The position numbers and the translations under genes are program-made. Positions 7,438 through 15,911 of a stretch of DNA of 64,000 nt are shown one piece after another. This DNA comes from Bacteroidales bacterium (lineage in GTDB: Bacteria > Bacteroidota > Bacteroidia > Bacteroidales > P3). The notes under the pieces were generated by a model. The model saw only the letters and a program-made list of their open reading frames with translations. It was not told the origin of the DNA and did no database searches. Location of the stretch: assembly GCA_017455205.1 (NCBI GenBank), contig JAFTBM010000022.1:1-64000 (forward strand), given 5' to 3'. The number at the start of each line of letters is the position of its first letter. The stretch's first letter is position 1.

Positions 7438-8109
7438 ATGGGGTTGCTTGAGCGAATAGCATCGATTTGGAAACGAAAAGATTGCAGCATATCCGAAGAA
7501 GAGACGATGGGCAAATATCTGATAGTGGGATTGGGCAATGTGGGCACAGAATACGAAGGGACGCGCCACAATGCAGGCTTCATGGTGGTGGAGGCGATGG
7601 CACGCGAGGCAGGAGCCAAGTGGAGCTTGGAGCGGCACGCCTATCGGGCTGAAGTGCGCCACAAAGGCGAGGTGCTGGTACTCATCAAGCCAACCACCTA
7701 TATGAACCTCAGCGGCAAGGCGGTGAAATACTGGTTGCAGGCCGAGCGGGTAGGTGTGGAGCAGCTGCTGGTGGTGGTGGACGACATTGCGCTGGAGCCT
7801 GGGGTGATACGCCTGCGGAAACAGGGTGGAGGCGGTGGCCACAACGGATTGGCCGACATAGAGTCCGCCCTCGGGACGCAATCCTACGCACGACTTCGCA
7901 TGGGAGTGGGAAGCCACTTCAGCCGTGGGCGGCAGATAGACTACGTGCTTGGCCGCATCGAGGGCGAGGAACTGGCGAAAGTGGAGAGTGCAGTGGCAGA
8001 GGCGTGCGAGGCGGTGAAGTGCTTTGCCAAGCAGGGAATTGACCGCACGATGAACCTCTACAACCACAAAGGCAACAGTGGTGGCGACAAAAAGGGGGAT
8101 GGGGAATGA
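7438..8109 (+). CDS. pth: Peptidyl-tRNA hydrolase
   Basis: 223 residues. Pth recycles peptidyl-tRNA dropped by ribosomes by cutting the ester bond. The core begins at KYLIVGLGNVGTEYEGTRHNAGF with the catalytic His in TRHN, followed by PTTYMNLSG, the Asp in VVDDI, and GGGGGHNGL. The 23-residue basic N-terminal extension (MGLLERIASIWKRK) resembles that of flavobacterial homologues and begins just after the promoter, so the ATG at 7438 is preferred; the ATG at 7507 would give the minimal enzyme. The stop overlaps the coaX start (ATGA). Confidence 0.93.
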   Translation: MGLLERIASIWKRKDCSISEEETMGKYLIVGLGNVGTEYEGTRHNAGFMVVEAMAREAGAKWSLERHAYRAEVRHKGEVLVLIKPTTYMNLSGKAVKYWLQAERVGVEQLLVVVDDIALEPGVIRLRKQGGGGGHNGLADIESALGTQSYARLRMGVGSHFSRGRQIDYVLGRIEGEELAKVESAVAEACEAVKCFAKQGIDRTMNLYNHKGNSGGDKKGDGE

Positions 8110-8801
8110 ACCTAACGTTTGACATAGGGAACAGCGCGGTGAAGTGGGCTGCCTTCGAGGGGGGGGAGATGGTGGAGTGCGGAGTGTGGAGTGCAGAGGG
8201 CAAGCTGCCACAAGCGGATGCCATGCTGGCCTGCGTCAGCGGTCGTGTGCCAGTGGAGCTGGAGGCTGTGCCGCAGCTGAGAGCCGATATGCCGCTGCCG
8301 ATAAAGATAGGCTACCGAAGTCCAGACACATTGGGGCCTGACCGCATAGCGGCGGCTTGTGGAGCGTGGAAGATACACCCGCAGGAGGCGAGCCTAATCA
8401 TTGATGCTGGGACCTGCATCACGGTGGACTTTTTGGACAGCGATGGAGTGTATCATGGAGGTGCCATCATGCCAGGGCTGGAGATGAAATTGCGAGCTTT
8501 GCATACTTTTACGGAGAAGTTGCCGTTAGTAGAGATAGCCGAGGGTAGGCGTGCACCCGTGTTTGGGACGACCACCGAGGAGAGCATCGTGGCTGGCACA
8601 TTGGGAGCCACAATGATGGCGTTGGCGGGCTACGTGGCGGTGTATCGCGAAAAGTGCGGGCGGCTGCGGGTGCTGCTGACGGGTGGGGATGCAGAGCGCC
8701 TCGTCGCAGCAGGAGCTACAGGCTGGGAGCACTGCCCACAGCTGACGCATATAGGAATGAACGGGATATTAACGAGAAACCAGAGATATGGCGACAAATA
8801 G
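8106..8801 (+). CDS. coaX: Type III pantothenate kinase
   Basis: 231 residues of the ASKHA-fold CoaX family, which phosphorylates pantothenate in the first step of coenzyme A synthesis. Visible motifs: DIGNSAVKWA near the N-terminus (phosphate loop), GPDRIAA, DAGTCITVD, GGAIMPG and LTGGDA. It overlaps pth by 4 bp and the next gene by 14 bp, consistent with translational coupling. Clustering of coaX with an outer-membrane protein, a TPR protein and lptC is a recurring Bacteroidota arrangement. Confidence 0.93.
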   Translation: MNLTFDIGNSAVKWAAFEGGEMVECGVWSAEGKLPQADAMLACVSGRVPVELEAVPQLRADMPLPIKIGYRSPDTLGPDRIAAACGAWKIHPQEASLIIDAGTCITVDFLDSDGVYHGGAIMPGLEMKLRALHTFTEKLPLVEIAEGRRAPVFGTTTEESIVAGTLGATMMALAGYVAVYREKCGRLRVLLTGGDAERLVAAGATGWEHCPQLTHIGMNGILTRNQRYGDK

Positions 8802-10137
8802 GAAGTGGGGATACAGGCGTGTGCGATGGGGAGGCATAGGGTTGATGTGGGTGCTGGTGCTGTGGGTGAGTGCGATGCAGGTCAAGGCACAAAACAACCT
8901 CAACCAACCCTACTCGCAATATGGCGTGGGGACGAGCGAGAGTCTGTTCAATATGCCTATGGCCATACGCCGAGGAGGAGCGATCCACACCTTGGGGGGG
9001 TACAACTTCATCAACCCGTTCAATCCTGCCTCGTATGGCAGCATAGAGCGGGAGAGTTTCGTGTTCGACATGGGGCTAACCCTTCAGATTGCCAACTTGA
9101 AAGATGCCACCAATAGTGCGCGCAACACCGATGGCAACCTTGGGCACTTGCTGCTCGGCTTCCCCCTAACGAAGTGGTGGAAGATGGCTGCGGGGGTGAT
9201 GCCCTACAGCTCGGTAGACTACAAGACAGTGGTAAGAAACGGAGGTGCGACGACTACCTACGATGGCACGGGGGGAGTCAATGAGTTCTTCATCGGGTCG
9301 GCATTCAACGTGGTTTCGAGTCAAAAACAGCAGTTGCAGGTAGGGTTCAACATAGGCTACTTGGCTGGAACCATTCAGCGGGCCATCACCTACACCTTCA
9401 CCGACACCTTGAGTCGTGCCTCGCGCAAGCAAAAGGACACTGAGGTGGGCAACGCGGTGCTTGACTTTGGGGTGCAATATCGGTATGCCCTCAACGAGCA
9501 GTACACCCTCGGGGTGGGGCTGACCTACAAGCCCAAGATGAGCCTCCACATAGACGAGCAGGCGATGGTCTACACCTTCACCACAGTGGGGGGGCAGGAG
9601 GTGCTGCTCGACACCATATTTCCCGCACAGGGAGCCACGACCGACATAGAGAGCCAGCTGGAGCAGCCACATAGCCTTGGAATAGGGGTGAGCATCGAAC
9701 GAAACGGCTACTGGGAGGCGATGGTGGATGCCACCTTTGCGGGCAGCCAGGGATTGAGCTACGAAGAGGGTGGCACGCAGCGGGTGTTTGGCAATAGTGC
9801 AGTCGAAGAGGGGAGCTACAGTCGATGCGCAATTGGATTTGAGAAGAAAGTGCGGATGGACGCAGCGAGCTACTGGGGCAGGATTGGCTGGAGCGTGGGT
9901 GCATATAGCGACCGCGGCGTGATGCACCTTCAGATAGACGGACAGAGCCATCGCGTGGATGAATGGGGGATGGGGATAGGAGCCAGTTTCCCCATGCGCA
10001 AAGGCAAATCGCTGCTGACCATCAGCATGGGATACAACAGCCTCGGCAAAGAGGAGTTGCTGCAATGCAACACACTGACCTTCGGCTTGGCGGTGAGCAG
10101 CTGTGAGCGGTGGTTTATGAAGCGAAAATACAATTAA
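8788..10137 (+). CDS. Predicted outer-membrane beta-barrel protein
   Basis: 449 residues with a signal peptide (basic start, hydrophobic GLMWVLVLWVSAMQ, cleavage near VKAQ). The mature part is rich in alternating, aromatic-ended strands and glycine turns, as in FadL/OmpP1-like barrels (NINQPYSQYGVG-type start; FGLAVSSCERWFMKRKYN end). No catalytic motif is seen. Lying between coaX and the TPR protein/lptC, it belongs to an envelope-biogenesis operon, but its cargo or substrate is unknown. Confidence 0.7.
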   Translation: MATNRKWGYRRVRWGGIGLMWVLVLWVSAMQVKAQNNLNQPYSQYGVGTSESLFNMPMAIRRGGAIHTLGGYNFINPFNPASYGSIERESFVFDMGLTLQIANLKDATNSARNTDGNLGHLLLGFPLTKWWKMAAGVMPYSSVDYKTVVRNGGATTTYDGTGGVNEFFIGSAFNVVSSQKQQLQVGFNIGYLAGTIQRAITYTFTDTLSRASRKQKDTEVGNAVLDFGVQYRYALNEQYTLGVGLTYKPKMSLHIDEQAMVYTFTTVGGQEVLLDTIFPAQGATTDIESQLEQPHSLGIGVSIERNGYWEAMVDATFAGSQGLSYEEGGTQRVFGNSAVEEGSYSRCAIGFEKKVRMDAASYWGRIGWSVGAYSDRGVMHLQIDGQSHRVDEWGMGIGASFPMRKGKSLLTISMGYNSLGKEELLQCNTLTFGLAVSSCERWFMKRKYN

Positions 10138-10197
10138 AGCGACAATAAAACCCACGCAAAGGGTACTAACACTAAAAAGAACAAAAGACCAATAACG

Positions 10198-11556
10198 ATG
10201 AAAGCAATCAGAACAATGGTCGCTGGCCTGCTCTTGGCAGCAGCCGCGATGCCAGCCAGTGCACAGATGGAAAAATGGGGATGCAGCGAGGCAGCATTGA
10301 ACGACCAGCAGACGATGATGGAGGCGGTGTCGCTCTACCAAGAAAACGTGAAGCAATACAAGGCCACGAAAGACGAGCGCTACCTGACCGAAGCCTATCC
10401 ACAGTGGAAAACCATCATTGGCGGATGCCCTCGGCAAAGCAAGAACCTCTACATCAACGGGGCGAACATCCTAAAAGTGAAGATAGCCAAAGCTGCCGAC
10501 AAAGCCGAGCGCGATGCACTGATAGCCGAGCTCTTGGCGATGTACGACACACGTATTGCCCAATATGGCGAGGCCGCCAAATACACAGCCAAGAAAGCCA
10601 ACGAAGTGGAAGAGCTGCTGAAAGAAGAGGGGCTTCAACAATACTATGCACTTTATGCCGAGGCGGTGAAGATAGGTGGGGACGACCTCGAAGCTGCCTA
10701 CTTGGTGAAATACATGGAGGCCACCATCAACTACGTCAGGGCAGGCTATGCCGAACCGACATTGGTGGTGGACAACTACGATGTGGCCAGCGACCTTTTG
10801 GAAGGAGAGCTTCAGAAAAACGCGGGGGACAGCACGAAAGCTGCCACCATCAGGGGGTATATTGCTGGAGTAGAGGCTGCTTTCTCGCCCTATGCCAGTT
10901 GCGACCAACTGGTGGAAATCTACGGCAAGAAGTTTGAGGCAGACCCCGAGAATGTGGAACTGCTGAAAAAGATCACGGGCATCATGATGCGCAAGCGTTG
11001 CACCGAGCAGCCGCTCTTCTTCTCGGCCACCGAGAACCTCTACCGACTGGAGCCCAGCCCTGCAACGGCTATGCGGATGGGACAGATGTGCCTCTCGAAA
11101 AAGCAATACTCCGAAGCTGTGAAATACTTGAGCGATGCGGTGAAAGGCGTAAGCGACAAAGACAAATACATCGCCTACCTCTACCTCGGCCATGCTTACA
11201 ACGGCATGAAGAGCTATAGTGCGGCACGGACGGCCTACAACAATGCTGCAGCGGCGGATGTAACCAAGGGAGAGCCCTACCGCATGATAGCATCGCTCTA
11301 CGCTGCGAGTGCGTCGAGTGCAACGGAGGACAACGTCAGCGGGCGGAGCGTCTACTGGGCGGCAGTGGATATGCTCACCCGTGCCAAGCAGGTTGACCCC
11401 TCGGAGGAGAACATAGAGGCATGCAACAAAGCTATCAGTGCCTACGCTGCCCACTTCCCCACGAAGACCGATGCATTCATGGCAGGATTGGAGAATGGCA
11501 AAAGCTTCACGGTGCCTGGCTGGATAGGGATGTCCACGACAGTTAGGACGCGATAA
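10198..11556 (+). CDS. Periplasmic TPR-repeat protein
   Basis: 452 residues with a cleavable signal peptide (MKAIRTMVAGLLLAAAAMPASA, mature from Q). The rest is helical with several degenerate tetratricopeptide repeats, most evident at about residues 285-370 (LGHAYNGMKSYSAARTAYNNAA). TPR arrays usually mediate protein contacts. The position between an outer-membrane protein and lptC suggests an envelope assembly role. It starts 60 bp after the previous gene with no clear promoter between them. Confidence 0.75.
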   Translation: MKAIRTMVAGLLLAAAAMPASAQMEKWGCSEAALNDQQTMMEAVSLYQENVKQYKATKDERYLTEAYPQWKTIIGGCPRQSKNLYINGANILKVKIAKAADKAERDALIAELLAMYDTRIAQYGEAAKYTAKKANEVEELLKEEGLQQYYALYAEAVKIGGDDLEAAYLVKYMEATINYVRAGYAEPTLVVDNYDVASDLLEGELQKNAGDSTKAATIRGYIAGVEAAFSPYASCDQLVEIYGKKFEADPENVELLKKITGIMMRKRCTEQPLFFSATENLYRLEPSPATAMRMGQMCLSKKQYSEAVKYLSDAVKGVSDKDKYIAYLYLGHAYNGMKSYSAARTAYNNAAAADVTKGEPYRMIASLYAASASSATEDNVSGRSVYWAAVDMLTRAKQVDPSEENIEACNKAISAYAAHFPTKTDAFMAGLENGKSFTVPGWIGMSTTVRTR

Positions 11557-11569
11557 GACTGGGAACGGA

Positions 11570-12136
11570 ATGACGTTGAGGGCTGGTAGTGCGAAGACAA
11601 GCGTGGCACTGAGCGTAGGCATAGTGATGATGGCTGTCGCTTGCCGTGGGAAAGATGCCGTTGTACCCGAAGACCGCACCGATTCGGCAGTGCAGGAGGT
11701 GCTGGATGCATGGGTGTGGCGCAGCGAGCGGGGAAAGTTGCAACTTGACCTTGATGCCCCCATCATACGCAAATACGACCATCCCCGTCCCAAGACAGTC
11801 TACCTTGGCAATGAGAGTCGGCGGGTGCTGATTAGATTCTACAACGAGGAACTGAAAGTGAGGTCGTCGATAGAGGCCGATAGTGCGTTCTCACTTGATG
11901 AGAGCAACATTATGGAGGCCCACGGCAATGTGGTGGTGATAGACTATTCGCAGAACGACACGATATACCTTGCCGACCTGATATGGAACTCGGCAGAAGA
12001 CCGCATCTACTCCGAGCACCCAGTGCTGGCCAAAAATGGCAGTCGCATCACCGAAGGCGACGGCTTCGAGAGCGACCAGCACATGGAGCACATGCACGTG
12101 GTAAGACAACGGGGCACAATAGAAATTGAAGATTGA
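11570..12136 (+). CDS. lptC: LPS-transport protein LptC, lipoprotein form
   Basis: 188 residues. A signal sequence ends in a lipobox MAVAC with Cys25, so the protein is probably lipid-anchored. The remainder fits the LptC/OstA-like beta-jelly-roll: RFYNEELKVRSSIEADSAFSLDESNIMEAHGNVVVID, ending with the typical YSEHPV and GDGFESD strands. LptC hands lipopolysaccharide from the LptBFG extractor to the periplasmic bridge. It starts 13 bp after the TPR gene and is followed by lpxD 6 bp later. Confidence 0.85.
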   Translation: MTLRAGSAKTSVALSVGIVMMAVACRGKDAVVPEDRTDSAVQEVLDAWVWRSERGKLQLDLDAPIIRKYDHPRPKTVYLGNESRRVLIRFYNEELKVRSSIEADSAFSLDESNIMEAHGNVVVIDYSQNDTIYLADLIWNSAEDRIYSEHPVLAKNGSRITEGDGFESDQHMEHMHVVRQRGTIEIED

Positions 12137-12142
12137 ACGAAT

Positions 12143-13156
12143 ATGCAGTTTACAGCAAACGAACTGGCAAAGATAGTGAAGGGGAAAGTGGAGGGGAACG
12201 GTGAGGTGAAAGTGTGGAAACCATGCAAGATAGAGGAGGGTTGCGAAGGGGGAATTACCTTCTTGGGCAATCCTGTGTACACACACTACATCTACGAGCA
12301 GGAAGCCTCGGTGGTGATTGTACGCAAAGACTTTGTGGCCGAGCACCCCATAGGTTCCACCTTGATTAGGGTGGACAATCCCTACGTGGCAGTAGCGGTG
12401 TTGCTACACGCATTCAACGAGCGTAGCAAGCCGCCCAAAGGCCGCTCACTGCGCAGCAGCATCGGGAGGGGAAGCAAGGTGGGGAAGCACTGCTATATTG
12501 GGGCTTACGCAGTGGTGGGTCGCCACTGCACGATAGGGGACAACGTGAAGATATACCCCAACGCTTGCATCGGGGATAACTGCAAAATAGGCGATGGCAC
12601 CATCATTTATGCTGGGGTGAAAATATATGAAGGCGTAGAGATAGGCCGCAACTGCATCATTCACGCTGGGGCGGTAATCGGTGCCGACGGATTCGGATTT
12701 GCACCAGCTGGCGATGGAACATGGAACAAGATAGACCAGATAGGCAATGTAGTGCTTGAGGACAATGTGGAAGTGGGGGCCAACACCTGCATTGACCGTG
12801 CCACCATGGGTTCCACCATCTTGCACGAAGGGGTAAAGGTGGATAATCTGTGCCAAGTGGCACACAACGTAGTAGTCGGTCGCAACACTGCGATGGCCTC
12901 GCAGGTAGGCATTGCCGGCAGCTGCAAAGTGGGAGAAGAATGCATCATAGCGGGGCAGGCTGGCATAGTAGGTCATATCACCGTAGGCGACCACGTTACC
13001 ATTGGTGCACAGAGTGGTGTTACCCATAGTGTGAAGTCGGGAAGCACAGTCTTTGGAAGTCCCGCGATGGAGGCCAGCAAACGGCGCAAGGTGGAGGTAC
13101 TGCTGCGAAACATTGAGCAACTGGTAGCACGCGTGGCGAAACTGGAGACCCGATGA
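12143..13156 (+). CDS. lpxD: UDP-3-O-acylglucosamine N-acyltransferase
   Basis: 337 residues: the N-terminal LpxD uridine-binding domain (about 1-100, with ITFLGNPVY), then a left-handed beta-helix of hexapeptide repeats (about 105-310) containing HAGAVIGADGFGFAP and the catalytic His region VAHNVVVGRNT, and a C-terminal helix. It adds the N-linked acyl chain in lipid A synthesis. Its stop overlaps the next start by 4 bp. lpxC/fabZ and lpxA, often neighbours in this phylum, are not here. Confidence 0.95.
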   Translation: MQFTANELAKIVKGKVEGNGEVKVWKPCKIEEGCEGGITFLGNPVYTHYIYEQEASVVIVRKDFVAEHPIGSTLIRVDNPYVAVAVLLHAFNERSKPPKGRSLRSSIGRGSKVGKHCYIGAYAVVGRHCTIGDNVKIYPNACIGDNCKIGDGTIIYAGVKIYEGVEIGRNCIIHAGAVIGADGFGFAPAGDGTWNKIDQIGNVVLEDNVEVGANTCIDRATMGSTILHEGVKVDNLCQVAHNVVVGRNTAMASQVGIAGSCKVGEECIIAGQAGIVGHITVGDHVTIGAQSGVTHSVKSGSTVFGSPAMEASKRRKVEVLLRNIEQLVARVAKLETR

Positions 13157-14655
13157 GCAGCAGTAAAACACTCCGCTTTATTGCCATCGTGGTGGCCATA
13201 CTGGCAGTGATAGGGCTACTTATGCCCGAAGAGGGCATCTCGCTCTTCGGCATACAGCTTCGCTTCCCTTCGCCGAGTGCCATAATGAAAAGCGATGAGC
13301 AGGAAGAGGTAGAAATCACCGCTGGAGAAGACCATCCCGAACTCAAAGCTTTGCAGGACACATTGAGTTACCTTCGCTGGCAGCGCGACAGTAGCGATGT
13401 CCGCTTTTGGCTACCCAATCCCCACTATTTGGACGACTTTTGGACAGCAGCCTCGACGGCACGCGAACAGAAGCAGACAGTGAGGATACTGCACTATGGC
13501 GACTCGCAGATTGAAATGGACCACATCTCCTCCAAAGTGAGAGCCAATATGCAGCACACCTTTGGAGGTGGAGGACCTGGGATGCTTCCCGTCAGGCAGA
13601 TAACCCCTATTGTAACCGTCAAGCAGAGCACACGAGGCCAGCTTGTCCACCTCGCTTCCTTTGGCGACAGCCTCGCCGTGAAAAGTCGCGGCAATTATGG
13701 CCCTATGATGCAATGCTTTCGCTTGGAAGATGGCGACATCAACGTCAGCATCAAAGCTGCAAATAGCAGCAAAATTGACAATGCAGTAAAGCACTTTGAG
13801 AGGGTGAAACTGATAGCCAACAACCGGAGTGTCCTCAAGGCTGAATTCACCAACGTCACCCACAAAAAAAAGGCGCGAAGCCAGTCGGCACGAGGGCGAG
13901 GCGTGGTGGCTATCGACTGGGAAACAGATAGTTCGACCAAATCCTTCCAAGTGCGCATCAGCGGTAACGCCGACCTCTATGCCCTGCTTGTGGATGCCGA
14001 CAGCGGTGGTGTGGCAGTAGACAACATACCCATGCGAGGCTGCTCGGGCGGACAGTTCACCCTTGTTGATGAGCAACTGCTGACCGATGCTTATAGTCAA
14101 ATGAACATAGGGCTTATTATAATGCAGTTCGGTGGCAACTCTGTACCATACATAAAATCCACAAGCCAAATCTCCACCTACTGCAAGACCATCGGCAAAC
14201 AGATTGACTACCTCCACCGATGCTGCCCCAAGGCAAAGATACTTTTCATTGGTCCATCGGACATGAGCCACCGCTCGGGAGGCGATGTGCAGACCTACGC
14301 TATGCTGCCTTCGCTCATAGATAGCCTCATCTCCACAACGACAGCCCACAACGCCGCCTATTGGAGTATCTACCATGCCATGGGAGGACACAACTCTATG
14401 AAAATGTGGGTAAAAAAGGGATTGGCTGGCAAAGACTACATCCACTTCTCGCAAAAAGGAGCCGACCTCATGGGCGAGCGATTAGCCACCGCACTTGCTG
14501 ACAACTACGCACTCTACCGCTTGGAGAAACGCATGGCTGCCGAAAAAAAACAAGCTGCCCAACTGAAGAAGAACAGCAAAAAAGCCGATGGGGGGAAGAA
14601 AAATAAGACGGCATCAGGCAAGCGCAAGTCGAAAAAGAAAGGAGGCCACCGATGA
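13153..14655 (+). CDS. Membrane-anchored SGNH-fold protein (putative polysaccharide O-acetyl esterase/transferase)
   Basis: 500 residues. An N-terminal helix (FIAIVVAILAVIGLLM) anchors an exported SGNH domain: block I GDSQ (116-119), a Gly/Asn block QFGGN, and block V DYIH (428-431). The C-terminal 35 residues are strongly Lys/Arg-rich. It overlaps lpxD and the next SGNH gene by 4 bp each and stands upstream of an MBOAT acyltransferase. In known O-acetylation systems (alginate, peptidoglycan) such exported SGNH proteins take acetyl groups delivered by the MBOAT protein. The acceptor polymer is not known. Confidence 0.75.
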   Translation: MSSSKTLRFIAIVVAILAVIGLLMPEEGISLFGIQLRFPSPSAIMKSDEQEEVEITAGEDHPELKALQDTLSYLRWQRDSSDVRFWLPNPHYLDDFWTAASTAREQKQTVRILHYGDSQIEMDHISSKVRANMQHTFGGGGPGMLPVRQITPIVTVKQSTRGQLVHLASFGDSLAVKSRGNYGPMMQCFRLEDGDINVSIKAANSSKIDNAVKHFERVKLIANNRSVLKAEFTNVTHKKKARSQSARGRGVVAIDWETDSSTKSFQVRISGNADLYALLVDADSGGVAVDNIPMRGCSGGQFTLVDEQLLTDAYSQMNIGLIIMQFGGNSVPYIKSTSQISTYCKTIGKQIDYLHRCCPKAKILFIGPSDMSHRSGGDVQTYAMLPSLIDSLISTTTAHNAAYWSIYHAMGGHNSMKMWVKKGLAGKDYIHFSQKGADLMGERLATALADNYALYRLEKRMAAEKKQAAQLKKNSKKADGGKKNKTASGKRKSKKKGGHR

Positions 14656-15899
14656 AGCACACCCTTACTGTGCTGCTACTACTGACTCCCCTTATGTTGC
14701 ATAGCCAGCCACGCTATGCCGCCATAGGTGAATACCCTTTCGTGCGCTATGCCTCCAACACACTGCAGATTGACACCCTCTCGCCCTCGATGCAACGATT
14801 CTTTACCAAATGGCAGACCATGGTAGGCCATGGCAGAGGCAACGTAAACATCGTCCACATCGGTGGTTCGCACGTACAAGCTGGGACACTTCCCAACACC
14901 ATTCGCGTCAATCTGCTATCAGCCTATCCTTCGCTTATAGGCTCGCGCGGCATGATATTTCCCTACTCGGCAGCTGCACGATGCAACAATCCACCTGACT
15001 ATCGAGTTCGCTGTCAGCAAAAGATGCAGCTTACTCGCAATGTACACAAAGAATACACTCAGCCTTTAGGGCTATGCGGCATAGCCGTAACAGCCGCCGA
15101 CACCCACACTGAAATCAGCATCCAACTCAATGAGCCTCGTATCAACTATGCTACCCACTATGTCGTCCTGCTTGGTCGTTCATCATCTGGCGTTATCCCC
15201 CGGCTGCGCGTGGGATCGCATGAGAACTATCCCTCCTACATTGACAACCTCTCTGGTCGCTACATCTTCAATCTTTCCTCCACCACAGATTCCTTCACCC
15301 TCGTCCTACCCTGCCGCAGTGGCGAACAATTTACAGTCAATGGGATATACCTCGGCAACCGCCTCCCTGGCATAAGTTACCACTCCATCGGCGTCAATGG
15401 TGCCTCGGTATCCGACTATCTACGCTGCCACCACTTCACAGCCGACCTCCGCATGCTCCAGCCCGACCTCGTTGTCTTCGGCATAGGTATCAACGATGCT
15501 GTCCCCTCCAACTTCGACACCGCAGCCTTCCGACGCAACTACCTGATGCTTGTGGATTCCATCCGACGCGTCAATCCCGACTGCGCCTTTATCTTTATCA
15601 CCAACAACGACAGCTTCCGCAAACTCAACCGCCGACACTATAGCGTCAATACCAACGGACTACTCGCCCGTGAAGCCTTTTATCGCATCGCCCGCAGTTG
15701 TGGTGGAGCAGTGTGGGATCAATTCGAGGTAATGGGAGGTCTCCGCTCTATGGACACTTGGCGAAAAGCAGGCTTGGCTCAATCCGACCGGATTCATTTC
15801 ACCACCGCTGGCTACCAGTTCATCGGCAACCTTTTCTCCGATGCTCTCCTCAAGGCTATCGCCGACCACACCACAGCCTTCCCTACCCCAGCCCCCTAA
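14652..15899 (+). CDS. Second exported SGNH-fold protein with altered block I (GGSH)
   Basis: 415 residues with a signal peptide (MKHTLTVLLLLTPLMLHS). Block I is HIGGSHVQAG: the nucleophile Ser73 is kept but the usual Asp of GDS is Gly72. Block III is GIGIND and block V is SDRIH (Asp379, His382), so the catalytic Ser-His-Asp set is otherwise present. It is the middle member of the SGNH-SGNH-MBOAT trio, whose close packing implies one complex or pathway for O-acylating a surface glycan. Confidence 0.72.
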   Translation: MKHTLTVLLLLTPLMLHSQPRYAAIGEYPFVRYASNTLQIDTLSPSMQRFFTKWQTMVGHGRGNVNIVHIGGSHVQAGTLPNTIRVNLLSAYPSLIGSRGMIFPYSAAARCNNPPDYRVRCQQKMQLTRNVHKEYTQPLGLCGIAVTAADTHTEISIQLNEPRINYATHYVVLLGRSSSGVIPRLRVGSHENYPSYIDNLSGRYIFNLSSTTDSFTLVLPCRSGEQFTVNGIYLGNRLPGISYHSIGVNGASVSDYLRCHHFTADLRMLQPDLVVFGIGINDAVPSNFDTAAFRRNYLMLVDSIRRVNPDCAFIFITNNDSFRKLNRRHYSVNTNGLLAREAFYRIARSCGGAVWDQFEVMGGLRSMDTWRKAGLAQSDRIHFTTAGYQFIGNLFSDALLKAIADHTTAFPTPAP

Positions 15900-15911
15900 T
15901 CCACAACGACC